NCBI GenBank assembly: GCA_965214125.1
Contig: CBDCBA010000034.1
Span: forward strand, 114,455 to 178,454
Source of the DNA: CBDCBA01 sp965214125
GTDB taxonomy: Bacteria > Planctomycetota > Phycisphaerae > Tepidisphaerales > Tepidisphaeraceae
DNA length: 64,000 nucleotides
Direction: 5' to 3'
This document shows, piece after piece, positions 17,698 through 26,470 of this stretch. How positions within the stretch are numbered: the first letter of the stretch is position 1; each line of letters opens with the position of its first letter. Made by a program: the position numbers and the translations under genes. The notes under the pieces are model-generated. The model saw only the letters and a program-made list of their open reading frames with translations, searched no databases and was not told where the DNA came from.

Positions 17698-20454
17698 TTA
17701 CGCCGTCCCGGAAATCGAGAACATTCCCGTAGAAACGACCCCGTCCTCCGCAACGCCCTGCGCCTCGGTCGGCACCGACCCACCCGGCCAGACGAGGCGG
17801 CCACGCGCGTTCGGCGGCAACTGACCCGTTACGCGGAATTGCTCGCCCTGTCGTTCCCACCGCAGCCGCACCTCCCCTTCCGGCAGCACGCGGCGGACCT
17901 CGACGTGCGTCAACGGGCCCATCGGGCGCGGCGAAAGCGTGACTTCCAGCCGGCCATCGTCGCTCCGGTCGACCCGGATTCCCGCTAGGTGCTCGAACAG
18001 CCAGCGCGTCATCGCGCCGAACGCAAAGTGGTTCCGCGAGTTCATGTCCGGCGCGGACGTGTCGGAGTCCCAGCGTTCCCAGATCGTCGTGCCGCCCTGG
18101 TCGATCATGTAGCCGAGCGAGGGCTTCTCCGTTGTGCGGATCACGTCGAGCGCGACCTCATCGGCGCCGCTGTCGCTGAGCGCGTGCAGCAGCAGTGGCG
18201 TGCCGCAAAAGCCCGTGCTGAGCTTGTTGCCGCGTCGCTTTACGGTGGCCACAAGGGCGTCGCGGACGCCGGCCAGGTGCTCGTCCGGCACAAGGTCGAA
18301 GGCGAGCGGAAGCACCTGCGCGGACTGCGTGTCCGGCTTGTACGCGCCGGCCTCGTCGTCGAAGTAGTCGTGGTGAAAGCGGTCCGCCCGGCGCTGCGCC
18401 GCGGTGGCGAATCGCTCGGCGTCAGCCGATTTCCCCAGCAAACCGGCGATGCGGCTGCCGAGTCGGGCGGCGTAGCTCGACCACGCCTGCGCCACGAGCT
18501 CGCTCGGCGTCTCCTCGACCGGCACCCAGTCGCCGAACGTCCCCACGCCGCAGCGGCCGTCGACCTCCTTCGTCTCGAGGTAACCCAGCCAACGCACCAG
18601 CGCCGGGTACGCCGTCTCGAGAAACTCACGGTCGCCGTACTGCGTCCAAACCGCCATCGGCAGCGCCGCGATGACGTCGGCCCAGGCGATCGACACGTCG
18701 TTCACCACCGTTTGCGGCACGACGAACGGGATGCCGCCGTCGTCGTGCTGGGCGTCGATCACGTCGAGCAGGTACTTGCGGTACGCCGGCCGCATGTCGA
18801 AGTACCACGGCGCGGTGGCGGCGATGAACTGCACGTCGCCGGTCCAGCCGAGGCGCTCGTCGCGCTGCGGGCAGTCGGTGATCACGGAGTGAACGTTCGA
18901 GCGAAGGCCCCAGCGGGTGGCGGCCCAAATGCGATTGAGCGTGTCGTCGGAGCAGTCGAAGGAGCCGGCGTCCTCTAGCTCCGTGTGGATCACGCGGCTG
19001 ACGATGCGCCGCTTCACACCGTCGGCCGTCCAGTCGCCTGGCACGCCGCTGAGTTCGGCGTAGCGGTAGCCGTGGTAGGTGAAGCGCGGCCGCCACGTCT
19101 GCTGATTCTCGGCCACGACGAGTCGGTCGATGGCACGAGCGGTGCGAAGGAAGATCACCTCCAGTTCGCCGTCGGCGTCAATGAGTTCCGCGTGGCGCAG
19201 TCGAAGGCCCGTCTCCGCGGCGATGCCCGCAATGTCGACTTCGCACACGCCGGTGTGATTCTGGCCGAAGTCAATAACAAACCGTCCCTCGTCGATGCGC
19301 GTGACCTGAACCGGCGCGAGCGTTTCGATGTCGCGCATCGGTGGCAGCGCGGGCGCGGTGACGAGTGCGTCGGCAGCGGCGATCTCGGCAGGGTTCAGCA
19401 GGCGCACGGGTTGCCAGTCGTCGTTCGCGGGGCCGCGCGATTCGCCGTCGTAGATGGAGTCGAGATGGCTCGACGATGGCCGCCACTGCCAGTCGTCGCC
19501 GGTTGCGACCTCGATCACGTTGCCGTCATTCCCTTCAACCACCAACCGCGCCGACGCCCACAGCGGTGCGTCGCTGTCGCAGAAGCGGCCCAGGTGTTGC
19601 CAGCCCATGCCGCTGCTGAACCAGCCATTGCCCAGTGTGATGCTTAGATCGACGGGGCCGCCCGCGTTCGTCAGCGGCGCCGTTACGTCGTAGTCGCACA
19701 GAGTCAGCCGCTTGCGGTAATCGGTCCAGCCGGGTTCGAGCAGGCGGTCCGTGACCGGCCGGCCGCCGATTGTGATGTCGTGCAGGCACGGGCTGACGAT
19801 CGTCAAGGTCGCACGCCGCGGCGACGCCGACGTGGCCGGGATGCTTGCCTTCAACTCCACGCTTCGCCGCGGGCGGTCGAAGAGCGGCTCGCCGTGCGCA
19901 TCGCCGACCCGTTCGAGCGGGCTCGCGTCGCTCGACCACTCCGATAGGGAGACCGAACGCACGGTGGCGTTGCCGTCGGCATCGAGGTCGCGGAGTTGGA
20001 GCACGGCGGCAAGGTTCGAGCCGGCGCGGGTCGTGAGGCGGAGCTCGTTCGTCCCGCGGACTAGGTTCGCCCAGAGGTGCGCCCAGAACCGCCCCGGCGC
20101 CTCGGCCGGCTCCATCGCGACGGGCTGGCCGTTGATCGTGAGGTTTTTGCCGCCCTCGCCTTCAATCGTAAAGAGGCCCGCGGCCGCCGGGAACGGCATG
20201 ACGAGGTCGAACGTGCAGGCAATCGTAACCTCGCCGGCGTCGCCTGGCACGCGGTACAGGCCGTCGAAGGTGGCCGCCGGGCCGTTCTTCAGGTTCTCGC
20301 TCGCCGCGATGGGTTGGGCCGTCCAGTCGAGGTCAGCGAACTGCACAACGGGCCCGAATGCGGCGGCATTGGCCGCTGCGGGAGAGTGGGCGAGCAGCGA
20401 GCCAGGCTCAGCATCGGTCGACGCCGGACGGGAGGACGAAGTCGTTGCGGACAT
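17698..20454 (-). CDS. GH78 alpha-L-rhamnosidase
   Basis: A 918-residue enzyme that removes terminal alpha-L-rhamnose from glycans by inversion. The (alpha/alpha)6 catalytic domain is marked by DCPQRDERLGWTGDVQ near residues 526-541, the bacterial rhamnosidase signature with its acidic residues. Before it lie the N-terminal beta-sandwich domains (GNGWFSSGMGWQHLGRF) and after it GFCGTPLLLHALSDSG and TTIWERWDS. The length fits the family. No signal peptide is visible, so it may act in the cytoplasm on imported oligosaccharides. It lies 114 bases downstream of a sulfatase on the same strand and is probably co-transcribed. It is the clearest clue that the locus substrate contains rhamnose. Confidence 0.93.
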   Translation of the reverse strand: MSATTSSSRPASTDAEPGSLLAHSPAAANAAAFGPVVQFADLDWTAQPIAASENLKNGPAATFDGLYRVPGDAGEVTIACTFDLVMPFPAAAGLFTIEGEGGKNLTINGQPVAMEPAEAPGRFWAHLWANLVRGTNELRLTTRAGSNLAAVLQLRDLDADGNATVRSVSLSEWSSDASPLERVGDAHGEPLFDRPRRSVELKASIPATSASPRRATLTIVSPCLHDITIGGRPVTDRLLEPGWTDYRKRLTLCDYDVTAPLTNAGGPVDLSITLGNGWFSSGMGWQHLGRFCDSDAPLWASARLVVEGNDGNVIEVATGDDWQWRPSSSHLDSIYDGESRGPANDDWQPVRLLNPAEIAAADALVTAPALPPMRDIETLAPVQVTRIDEGRFVIDFGQNHTGVCEVDIAGIAAETGLRLRHAELIDADGELEVIFLRTARAIDRLVVAENQQTWRPRFTYHGYRYAELSGVPGDWTADGVKRRIVSRVIHTELEDAGSFDCSDDTLNRIWAATRWGLRSNVHSVITDCPQRDERLGWTGDVQFIAATAPWYFDMRPAYRKYLLDVIDAQHDDGGIPFVVPQTVVNDVSIAWADVIAALPMAVWTQYGDREFLETAYPALVRWLGYLETKEVDGRCGVGTFGDWVPVEETPSELVAQAWSSYAARLGSRIAGLLGKSADAERFATAAQRRADRFHHDYFDDEAGAYKPDTQSAQVLPLAFDLVPDEHLAGVRDALVATVKRRGNKLSTGFCGTPLLLHALSDSGADEVALDVIRTTEKPSLGYMIDQGGTTIWERWDSDTSAPDMNSRNHFAFGAMTRWLFEHLAGIRVDRSDDGRLEVTLSPRPMGPLTHVEVRRVLPEGEVRLRWERQGEQFRVTGQLPPNARGRLVWPGGSVPTEAQGVAEDGVVSTGMFSISGTA

Positions 20455-20568
20455 GGAGGAAACAACCCGGTCGAGGTGCGGACGAACGATCTTCGCGAGC
20501 GAGCGGCACGCGCAGGGAGGGCCGTCACGCTAATGGATCAGCGCCACGAACGCCTTACGCGATCGCGC

Positions 20569-22503
20569 TCATTCCGAAAAAGTCCACTCCGCCAACATCT
20601 TGCCCTCGGCGTCGTGAAGCGACATCGACTCAATGAAGATCGTCCCCGGCCCCCGCGACGGATCGATGCGCAGCGCCCGCAGCGGCTCGCCCGGATCGAA
20701 CGAGACCGAGTAATCGTGCGGCTCGCCGTCGTTCGTGACGTCGAACTTCACCGAGCGGGCGCCGGCGAACCCCCGCTGCCGCCCGGCCGCCCAGAATAGT
20801 TGGAAATAGCCGTCCGCGTCGGATCGGATCCGCACCCGCAACTCCAGCGGCCCATCCACGGCCGGTACGTCGTCGCGCAGCTCGAGAATCGCGTCGTTAC
20901 CGGTGGCGACGATCTTCAATGACCCTTCAACGAGGCTCAACTCCGCGTCCTTCTGCGCCGACCAGCCGGCCACCGTCACCGGCTCGCGTCCGGCATTGGG
21001 GTTGGCGTTGGGAACCACCGCCCCGGTATTCCGCACGTAGGCATTCAGGAGCCCAGCGAGTTCCACGACGACATCGGGATAGTCCCCGGCGCGGTTGTTC
21101 GACTCGCCGATGTCCTCCTCCAAGTTGTAAAGCGCGTGCCGATGCGCCGGCGGCTGGCCCGGCTCGACGTGGGCATCCCAGTAAAAGCGGATGAGCTTCC
21201 AGGGCCCGCGACGAACAGCGATCGAGGCCAGGTTCTCCGTCGCGACGACATTGTGGGGGAAGTCGATCACGATGGCGTCGCGGTTGAGCGTCGGCGTGCG
21301 GTCCCCAAGGATCACCGGCGAAAGCGAGACGCCGTCGATCACCTGGCCCGGCTGCGGGGCGAGGTCCAACCAGTCGAGGAAGGTCGGGTAGAGGTCGATC
21401 GAGCAGGCGAGGGCGTCGGTGACGGCCCCCTCCTCCACATGGCCAGGCCATGCGACGATCATCGGCACGCGCACGCCTCCCTCGTGGATGTTCCCCTTGC
21501 CGTTGCGCAGCGGCGCGTTGTCCGTCGGCGTGACGCCCTCGGGGCGGTCGTACATGTTGCCGCCGTTGTCGCTGAAGAAGACGACGATTGTGTCATCGGT
21601 CAGGCCGCGCTCGTCGAGCCCGTCGAGCAGGCGGCCGACCGACTCATCCATCGCCTCCACCATCGCGCCCATGAGGGCGGACTTCTGCACGACATCCGGA
21701 TTGGCCTCGAGCTTCTTGCGGTACTTCTCGATCGTCTCGGGCTTGGCTTGGAACGGGGCATGGACGTCCCACGTCCAGTAGTTCAGCAGGAACGGCTTGC
21801 CGCTGCCGGCGTTCGCGTCGATGAAGCCCAGCGCCTCGTCGACCATGCGGTCGCTGATGTGCTCGCCCGCCGGGCCGTCGGGAATCTCCGGCATGTTGTA
21901 CGGTGACAGAAAACTGCGCGGCCCTGGGTACCCGCCCCCGCCGACCACGAAGTCGAAGCCCTGGTTCTCAGGGATGTACGGGTCGAAGCCAAGGTGCCAT
22001 TTGCCGAGGAAGGCCGTTGCGTACCCGGCGTCGCGGAGATCCTCCGCGTAGGTGCGGTATTCGTTGGCGAGGCGGGAGACGGAGATGTTGGAGGTCGCGC
22101 GGTACTTCGGCTCCGCCGCCGGCGACGGCGAGGCCTTCAGCACGACTTTCGGCAAGTGGCCGTGCGGCGCGGTCATGCCGATGCGGCCGGGGTATTGGCC
22201 CGTCAGCACCGACGCCCGCGTGGGCGAGCAGAGCGGGCTGGCGGCGTAGGCGTTTGTGAAGCGCAGGCCGCGGGCGGCGAGACGATCGAGATGGGGCGTT
22301 TCGTAAAAGTCGCTGCCGTAGACGCCCAGATCGCGCCAGCCGAGGTCGTCGGCCATGATGAAGACGAGGTTGGGCCGCGGGGCGTCCTGCGCCAGCGCCG
22401 GCCGCGGGCTCGTCCACAGGACGAGGGCCGCGAGCAGGCAGGCTAGCACGCCGAATCGGCCGCCAATGCCGGCACGCGCGAAGAAGTGGGGGGCGATCAT
22501 CAT
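20569..22503 (-). CDS. Secreted sulfatase with canonical CSPTR motif
   Basis: A 644-residue S1-type sulfatase. GGAGG sits directly before the double ATG, so the second ATG (22500) has the better spacing and may be the true start. The signal peptide is LACLLAALVLWTSPRPALAQ. Motifs are NLVFIMADDLGWRDLGVYGS (metal), CSPTRASVLTGQYPGRIGM (formylglycine Cys about 92, fully canonical), FLGKWHLG and VVFFSDNGGN. About 150 extra C-terminal residues form a jelly-roll-like domain (DGPLELRVRIRSDADGYFQL). It is divergent from the PEP-CTERM protein and upstream of the rhamnosidase. The type resembles arylsulfatases that act on polysaccharides. Confidence 0.93.
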   Translation of the reverse strand: MMIAPHFFARAGIGGRFGVLACLLAALVLWTSPRPALAQDAPRPNLVFIMADDLGWRDLGVYGSDFYETPHLDRLAARGLRFTNAYAASPLCSPTRASVLTGQYPGRIGMTAPHGHLPKVVLKASPSPAAEPKYRATSNISVSRLANEYRTYAEDLRDAGYATAFLGKWHLGFDPYIPENQGFDFVVGGGGYPGPRSFLSPYNMPEIPDGPAGEHISDRMVDEALGFIDANAGSGKPFLLNYWTWDVHAPFQAKPETIEKYRKKLEANPDVVQKSALMGAMVEAMDESVGRLLDGLDERGLTDDTIVVFFSDNGGNMYDRPEGVTPTDNAPLRNGKGNIHEGGVRVPMIVAWPGHVEEGAVTDALACSIDLYPTFLDWLDLAPQPGQVIDGVSLSPVILGDRTPTLNRDAIVIDFPHNVVATENLASIAVRRGPWKLIRFYWDAHVEPGQPPAHRHALYNLEEDIGESNNRAGDYPDVVVELAGLLNAYVRNTGAVVPNANPNAGREPVTVAGWSAQKDAELSLVEGSLKIVATGNDAILELRDDVPAVDGPLELRVRIRSDADGYFQLFWAAGRQRGFAGARSVKFDVTNDGEPHDYSVSFDPGEPLRALRIDPSRGPGTIFIESMSLHDAEGKMLAEWTFSE

Positions 22504-22586
22504 CCTCCGAGGTGGAACAACCGGGCCGCCCCGCGACGCCCAACGGACTGGCGGGCGGTCATCGACCGGCCGGCGAAGCTACCGCA

Positions 22587-22706
22587 CGGACTGTCCCCGT
22601 CAACGCGCTGCGCCCCGCCAACGGCCTCGGTAAGCCTTGACGGACTATCCCATACCAACCTTGGAGTCCAGAGAGCCTTGTCTTGTTGGACTGTTCCATC
22701 GGGCGA
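22587..22706 (+). promoter_or_regulatory. Three candidate operators in the divergent sulfatase/PEP-CTERM promoter region
   Basis: The 347-base gap 22504-22850 holds three matches to YGGACTRTNCC: CGGACTGTCCC (22587-22597, a perfect GGAC-T-GTCC dyad), CGGACTATCCC (22641-22651, identical to the site at 13243) and TGGACTGTTCC (22687-22697, inside an 18-of-20 match to 9739-9758). The spacing is about 50 bases, close to whole helical turns. No other gene is seen in the gap. Confidence 0.6.
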
Positions 22707-22850
22707 AGTCTTCACCGGCGGTCGGGCATGTCTGATTGACGAGTCTCGCGTGTCGGCAGAGACTGCGGTGCGGCCCGGAGGTTTTGGGCCACCCCGTCGC
22801 CCGCCTTCGCGGCGACGGACTAGACATTCGTTCTACCCCCAGGAGGATCT

Positions 22851-23525
22851 GTGACCCCACGCTCATTCGCACTCATCACCGCCGGCCTCACCACGGCCGC
22901 CCTTACGGCCGCCGCCGGCGCGGCGAATATCGAGTTCAACGACGATGGCACCTATGACGACTACGGCTTTTCTGATTACAACCCGAACAATGCCAATGCG
23001 GGCCGCATTGTCAACGACGACGTTTCCGGCGGCGTCTTAAGCGGCGTCGTTCGAGCTGGGCAAACTGACCCGCAACTTCGCCGCTTTACCGAGAATGGCA
23101 CAGACAAATTCTCGTTCGATTCCGACGATTTCGTCGCCATCGAAATACGGCTTTTGGTCGACATCGGTGACAACGATGTCGAGGATACGCCAGCAGGCGA
23201 CTTTACCCTCGGCTTCTACAATAACAACGTCAATGGTGACCCTCGCTCGTCCAACTCGTTTCCCCCGGACACGACCCTGACTTCTGCGACGCGGGCGCTG
23301 ACGCAGGACAACGCGTTCGATACCTACCGCTTCGACTTCACCGAGTTCAACTTCACGAACTTCGACAACGGCATCGTTGAGGGTCTGCGGATTGATCCGA
23401 TCAACAACAGCCCAGGGGCCTCGTTCCAGATTGATTCCATCAATCTCGTCCCCGTCCCCGAGCCCACGTCCATCGCCGGTCTCGCGGGCGTCGGCCTGCT
23501 GGCGCTGCGGCGTCGCCGGGCGTAG
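22851..23525 (+). CDS. PEP-CTERM-anchored secreted protein
   Basis: A 224-residue exported protein. It starts at GTG 22851 with AGGAGG four bases upstream. It has an N-terminal signal (FALITAGLTTAALTAAAGA), a beta-rich body paralogous to the protein at 9923, and a C-terminal PEP-CTERM tripartite tail: VPEPTS, a hydrophobic helix (IAGLAGVGLLAL) and RRRRA. The tail directs processing by an exosortase and surface display. Its promoter region carries three copies of the shared dyad, so it should be regulated with the sulfatases. A glycan-binding role is inferred from context only. Base composition is slightly less GC-rich than in its neighbours. Confidence 0.9.
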   Translation: MTPRSFALITAGLTTAALTAAAGAANIEFNDDGTYDDYGFSDYNPNNANAGRIVNDDVSGGVLSGVVRAGQTDPQLRRFTENGTDKFSFDSDDFVAIEIRLLVDIGDNDVEDTPAGDFTLGFYNNNVNGDPRSSNSFPPDTTLTSATRALTQDNAFDTYRFDFTEFNFTNFDNGIVEGLRIDPINNSPGASFQIDSINLVPVPEPTSIAGLAGVGLLALRRRRA

Positions 23526-23557
23526 GTGACGGCAACGACATCTGCTTCTCTCACGTC

Positions 23558-23590
23558 GAGCGGGATCCGGACGGATCCCGCTCTTCTCTT
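23558..23590 (+). terminator. Rho-independent terminator after the PEP-CTERM gene
   Basis: An 11-bp perfect stem (GAGCGGGATCC and its complement) with a four-base loop is followed by TTCTCTT. It starts 33 bases after the stop. Confidence 0.85.
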
Positions 23591-23714
23591 GCGCGCGTCC
23601 GAAACCTTCATGCCGCCGGGGGCGTACGACCGATAACACCCGTATCGGCGTGGCCAGAATGGCCGTCTCCGCCGCTGTCTTGATCCGCTCGTCCCGGCTT
23701 CATGGAGGAAGCCC

Positions 23715-24500
23715 ATGCGACGCCTCGCCCCACTTTGCTATATCCCGCTCGCGCTCGTCCTGCCGCCGTCGCTTGGCGGTTGCGGTTCGAAGCCCGATTC
23801 GTACGGCGTCGAGCAGCGCCTCGCGTTGCCAGCCGCCCGCGCCCAGGTGTGGGCGGTCGCCCCGGCGACGAACCTGTCCGGCGAGGCCGGCCTCGACCCG
23901 CTGCTTCAGGCGGACCTGCTGTTCGCCCAGCTCCAGACGGTGCGCGGCATCCGGGCCGTCCCCGTCAACCGCGTGGCCGAGGCGTACGCCGGGCTGCGAA
24001 TCGGCGGCATCGCGACGCCCGAGGATGCCCAGGCCGTCTGCGCGGCCCTTGGCGCCGACGCCCTGATCGTCCCGACGATCACGCTTTACGACCCGTACGA
24101 CCCGCCGACGGTCGGCGCGGCGATCCAGGTGTTTGCCGCGGATGGCACCACGCTGCGCGGCGGTGATCTTCCCGGCGCCGGCGCGGCGCGGCAGGCGATG
24201 CGAAGCGCGACCGACGATGCGATCACCGCCCGCTGGGCGATGGCGCGGCCGGGCGAGGCGTCGGGGGAGTTTCTCCAGCAGGCGGGCGTGTTCGACGCCA
24301 GCCACGGCAGCGTGCGCCGGGCGGCGATCGCGTGGTCGCGCGGCCGCTCGGACCGGGCCGGCCCGGCGGCAGGCCGCGAGGTCTTCCTGGTGAGCGACCG
24401 CTACACGAGCTTTGTTTACCACGCCCTGTTGGCGCGGCTCATGGACGAGCTGGCCCAGCAGCGAGCGGCGGCGGCGGCGGGTTCGACCGGGACTAGGTAA
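23715..24500 (+). CDS. Hypothetical lipoprotein
   Basis: A 261-residue protein with a lipoprotein signal ending in SLGGC and a good ribosome site (GGAGGA six bases before ATG). The body looks like a small alpha/beta domain, with LPAARAQVWAVAPATNLSGE at the start, alternating Ala-rich helices, and LGADALIVPTITLYDPYDPP. That pattern recalls lipoproteins of the CsgG or DUF799 type that act in envelope assembly, but the match is weak. The C-terminus (LARLMDELAQQRAAAAAGST) is helical. It begins a new block after the sulfatase region. Confidence 0.75.
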   Translation: MRRLAPLCYIPLALVLPPSLGGCGSKPDSYGVEQRLALPAARAQVWAVAPATNLSGEAGLDPLLQADLLFAQLQTVRGIRAVPVNRVAEAYAGLRIGGIATPEDAQAVCAALGADALIVPTITLYDPYDPPTVGAAIQVFAADGTTLRGGDLPGAGAARQAMRSATDDAITARWAMARPGEASGEFLQQAGVFDASHGSVRRAAIAWSRGRSDRAGPAAGREVFLVSDRYTSFVYHALLARLMDELAQQRAAAAAGSTGTR

Positions 24501-24596
24501 AGCCGCCCTCCCACCGCGCCGACGATGTTGGCGTGGCCCCTTCGGTTCGCCGCCGGCGACATAGCGGCGAACACCTTCTTCGCAAAGGAATGCGCG

Positions 24597-24875
24597 ATGC
24601 AGCCCTCTTCCAAGCAGACTTCCATCGCCTCGGGCGACGTTGACGCCCTCGACCTTGCACGCGAACCGCGCCGGCTTCGGCTGGACAAGCAGGGCCACAC
24701 GTTCGAGCTGCGCTACGAGACCGGCGACGAGTCGATCGTGCTGCGTTCTCTCACGGAGATGGTGCAAAACCCGGCGTTGCCCTTCGACTGGTTCGACGCC
24801 GCGGTGATGGGCCACCAGCTTGGCGCGCAATTGGCCAAAGAGTTAGGGGACCTAGTGCCGACAAAGGCGGCATAA
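24597..24875 (+). CDS. Small hypothetical protein
   Basis: A 92-residue protein; the ATG at 24597 has AAGGAA six bases upstream and is preferred to an in-frame start at 24525. Residues 18-45 contain LDLAREPRRLRLDKQGHTFE and an acidic patch; the C-terminus is MGHQLGAQLAKELGDLVPTK. No signal, membrane segment or known family is seen. The following 291 bases hold no gene; they contain one perfect 11-bp hairpin at 25029-25053 (CCGCGGGACGA and its complement) that may end this transcript. Confidence 0.6.
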   Translation: MQPSSKQTSIASGDVDALDLAREPRRLRLDKQGHTFELRYETGDESIVLRSLTEMVQNPALPFDWFDAAVMGHQLGAQLAKELGDLVPTKAA

Positions 24876-25166
24876 GGACGCCCCATTGCACGCAAGGGTC
24901 CGCTTCGGCGGGAACCAGCGTGCGGCGGCGGCGGACGATGCCGGGCGACGCCGACGAAGCGGGCGAAGCTCGGGGGCCGGTTGCCACCAGCAGATGCTGG
25001 CGTGCACCGGCCGCCAACGCACGTTTCGCCGCGGGACGAGGATCGTCCCGCGGGGGGCCGTTGTGTCGCGACCCACCGCCCGGCGGTGCCTCGCGGGCAA
25101 CGGCAAGTTCCCACCGATCTCGCACTTGGGCCCGGCCAATCGCCGGACGCCGAGGACACCGCGAGA

Positions 25167-26405
25167 ATGACCCCGCCCGCCCCGCCCGTCACCGCCGCCG
25201 ACCGCACCCCGGCCGTCGCCGACGATATCAAAACGTTTCAACCCTTCGCCCCGGCCCCCGCGCCCACCACCGCGCCCGCCCCCGTCACGGAGGAGTCGGG
25301 CGGCCCCGTCGACGACGCGGAAACGCCGCGTCCGCCCTGCGTCGCCGCCTTCCTCGACTACCTCAAGCTCGAGCGCCACTTCAGCGACTACACCGTCCGC
25401 AGTTACGGCGCCGACCTCGTCCAGTTCGCCGGCTTCGTCGCCGGCGACATCGGCCTCAGCTACGGCGGGCAGGCGCGGCACGACGACCCCACCCCGGTCA
25501 ACGACCGCCTGCTCGGGGCGCAGCCCGAGCTCGTCCGCGAGTTCCTGGCCTACCTCTACGGGCAGAACTACACCAAGAGCACGACCGCCCGAAAGCTCGC
25601 GACGCTGCGGAGCTTCTACAAGTTCCTCATCAAGCGCGACCTGTGCAACGCATCGCCGATGATCGGCATCCGCACGCCCAAGCAGGAGAAGCGCCTGCCC
25701 AAGTGCCTTGATCTCGACGAGGTCCAGCGCCTGCTCGACGCCCCGGATGACAACGACATCCTCGGCTGCCGCGACAAGGCGATGCTCGAGGTGCTTTACT
25801 CCAGCGGCATCCGCGTGAGCGAGCTCGTCGACCTCGCCATCGGCGACATCGACCTTGATGAAGGCATCCTGCGCGTCCGCGGCAAGGGGCGCAAGGACCG
25901 CCTCACGCCGATCGGCTCGCAGGCCATTCTCGCGGTACGCCTCTACCTGACGCGCCGCGGCATCGACCCGGATGGACCCGAGCCGGAGATGGCCACGAGC
26001 AAGGTCTTCCTGAACAAGCACGGCGAGCCGCTCAGCACGCGCAGCGTTCGGCGGAAGCTGGACAAGTATCTCCAGCAGGTTGGGCTTGATCCAGGCATCA
26101 GTCCTCACACGCTGCGGCACAGCTTCGCGACGCACCTGCTGAACAACGGGGCCGACCTGCGCAGCGTGCAGGAACTGCTCGGGCACCAGAGCCTGAGCAC
26201 GACCCAGGTCTACACGCACCTGACGACGCAGCGCATGAAGGACGCCTACGACGCGGCCCATCCCCGCAGCGGCATGGACGGCGAGGCCCCGGTGCCGCCG
26301 GTCGCGGGCGAGGCCCGACCGACCACATCGCGCATCAGCCCGAACGGCCAGACGCAGCCCCACCACCCCCCCCACCCCCAAGTCGGCCTGCGAAACTCGG
26401 CGTGA
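25167..26405 (+). CDS. Tyrosine recombinase, XerC/XerD type
   Basis: A 412-residue site-specific recombinase. A Pro/Ala-rich N-terminal extension of about 55 residues precedes the SAM-like core-binding domain (FLDYLKLERHFSDYTVRSYG) and the catalytic domain. The catalytic residues are all visible: Arg in SSGIRVSELVDL (about 215), Lys in RGKGRKDR (about 243), HTLRHSFATHLL (His about 313, Arg about 316), His in LGHQSLSTTQ (about 339) and Tyr in VYTHLT (about 348). Chromosome dimer resolution at dif is the likely job, since no phage or integron genes are near. The N-terminal extension and an insert (FVAGDIGLSYGGQARHDDP) make it longer than classical XerC (about 300). Confidence 0.9.
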   Translation: MTPPAPPVTAADRTPAVADDIKTFQPFAPAPAPTTAPAPVTEESGGPVDDAETPRPPCVAAFLDYLKLERHFSDYTVRSYGADLVQFAGFVAGDIGLSYGGQARHDDPTPVNDRLLGAQPELVREFLAYLYGQNYTKSTTARKLATLRSFYKFLIKRDLCNASPMIGIRTPKQEKRLPKCLDLDEVQRLLDAPDDNDILGCRDKAMLEVLYSSGIRVSELVDLAIGDIDLDEGILRVRGKGRKDRLTPIGSQAILAVRLYLTRRGIDPDGPEPEMATSKVFLNKHGEPLSTRSVRRKLDKYLQQVGLDPGISPHTLRHSFATHLLNNGADLRSVQELLGHQSLSTTQVYTHLTTQRMKDAYDAAHPRSGMDGEAPVPPVAGEARPTTSRISPNGQTQPHHPPHPQVGLRNSA

Positions 26406-26470
26406 GTTCTCGAAAACTCTGTCTGCGAGGCCGTGGGTCAGGCGTGTTCCTGGCCCCCGGCCTCGTGGCG

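Noticed and set aside
25167..26405. Integrated phage or integron around the tyrosine recombinase
   Set aside because: Flanking genes are ordinary, no attachment-site repeats or phage genes are visible, and the protein is Xer-like.
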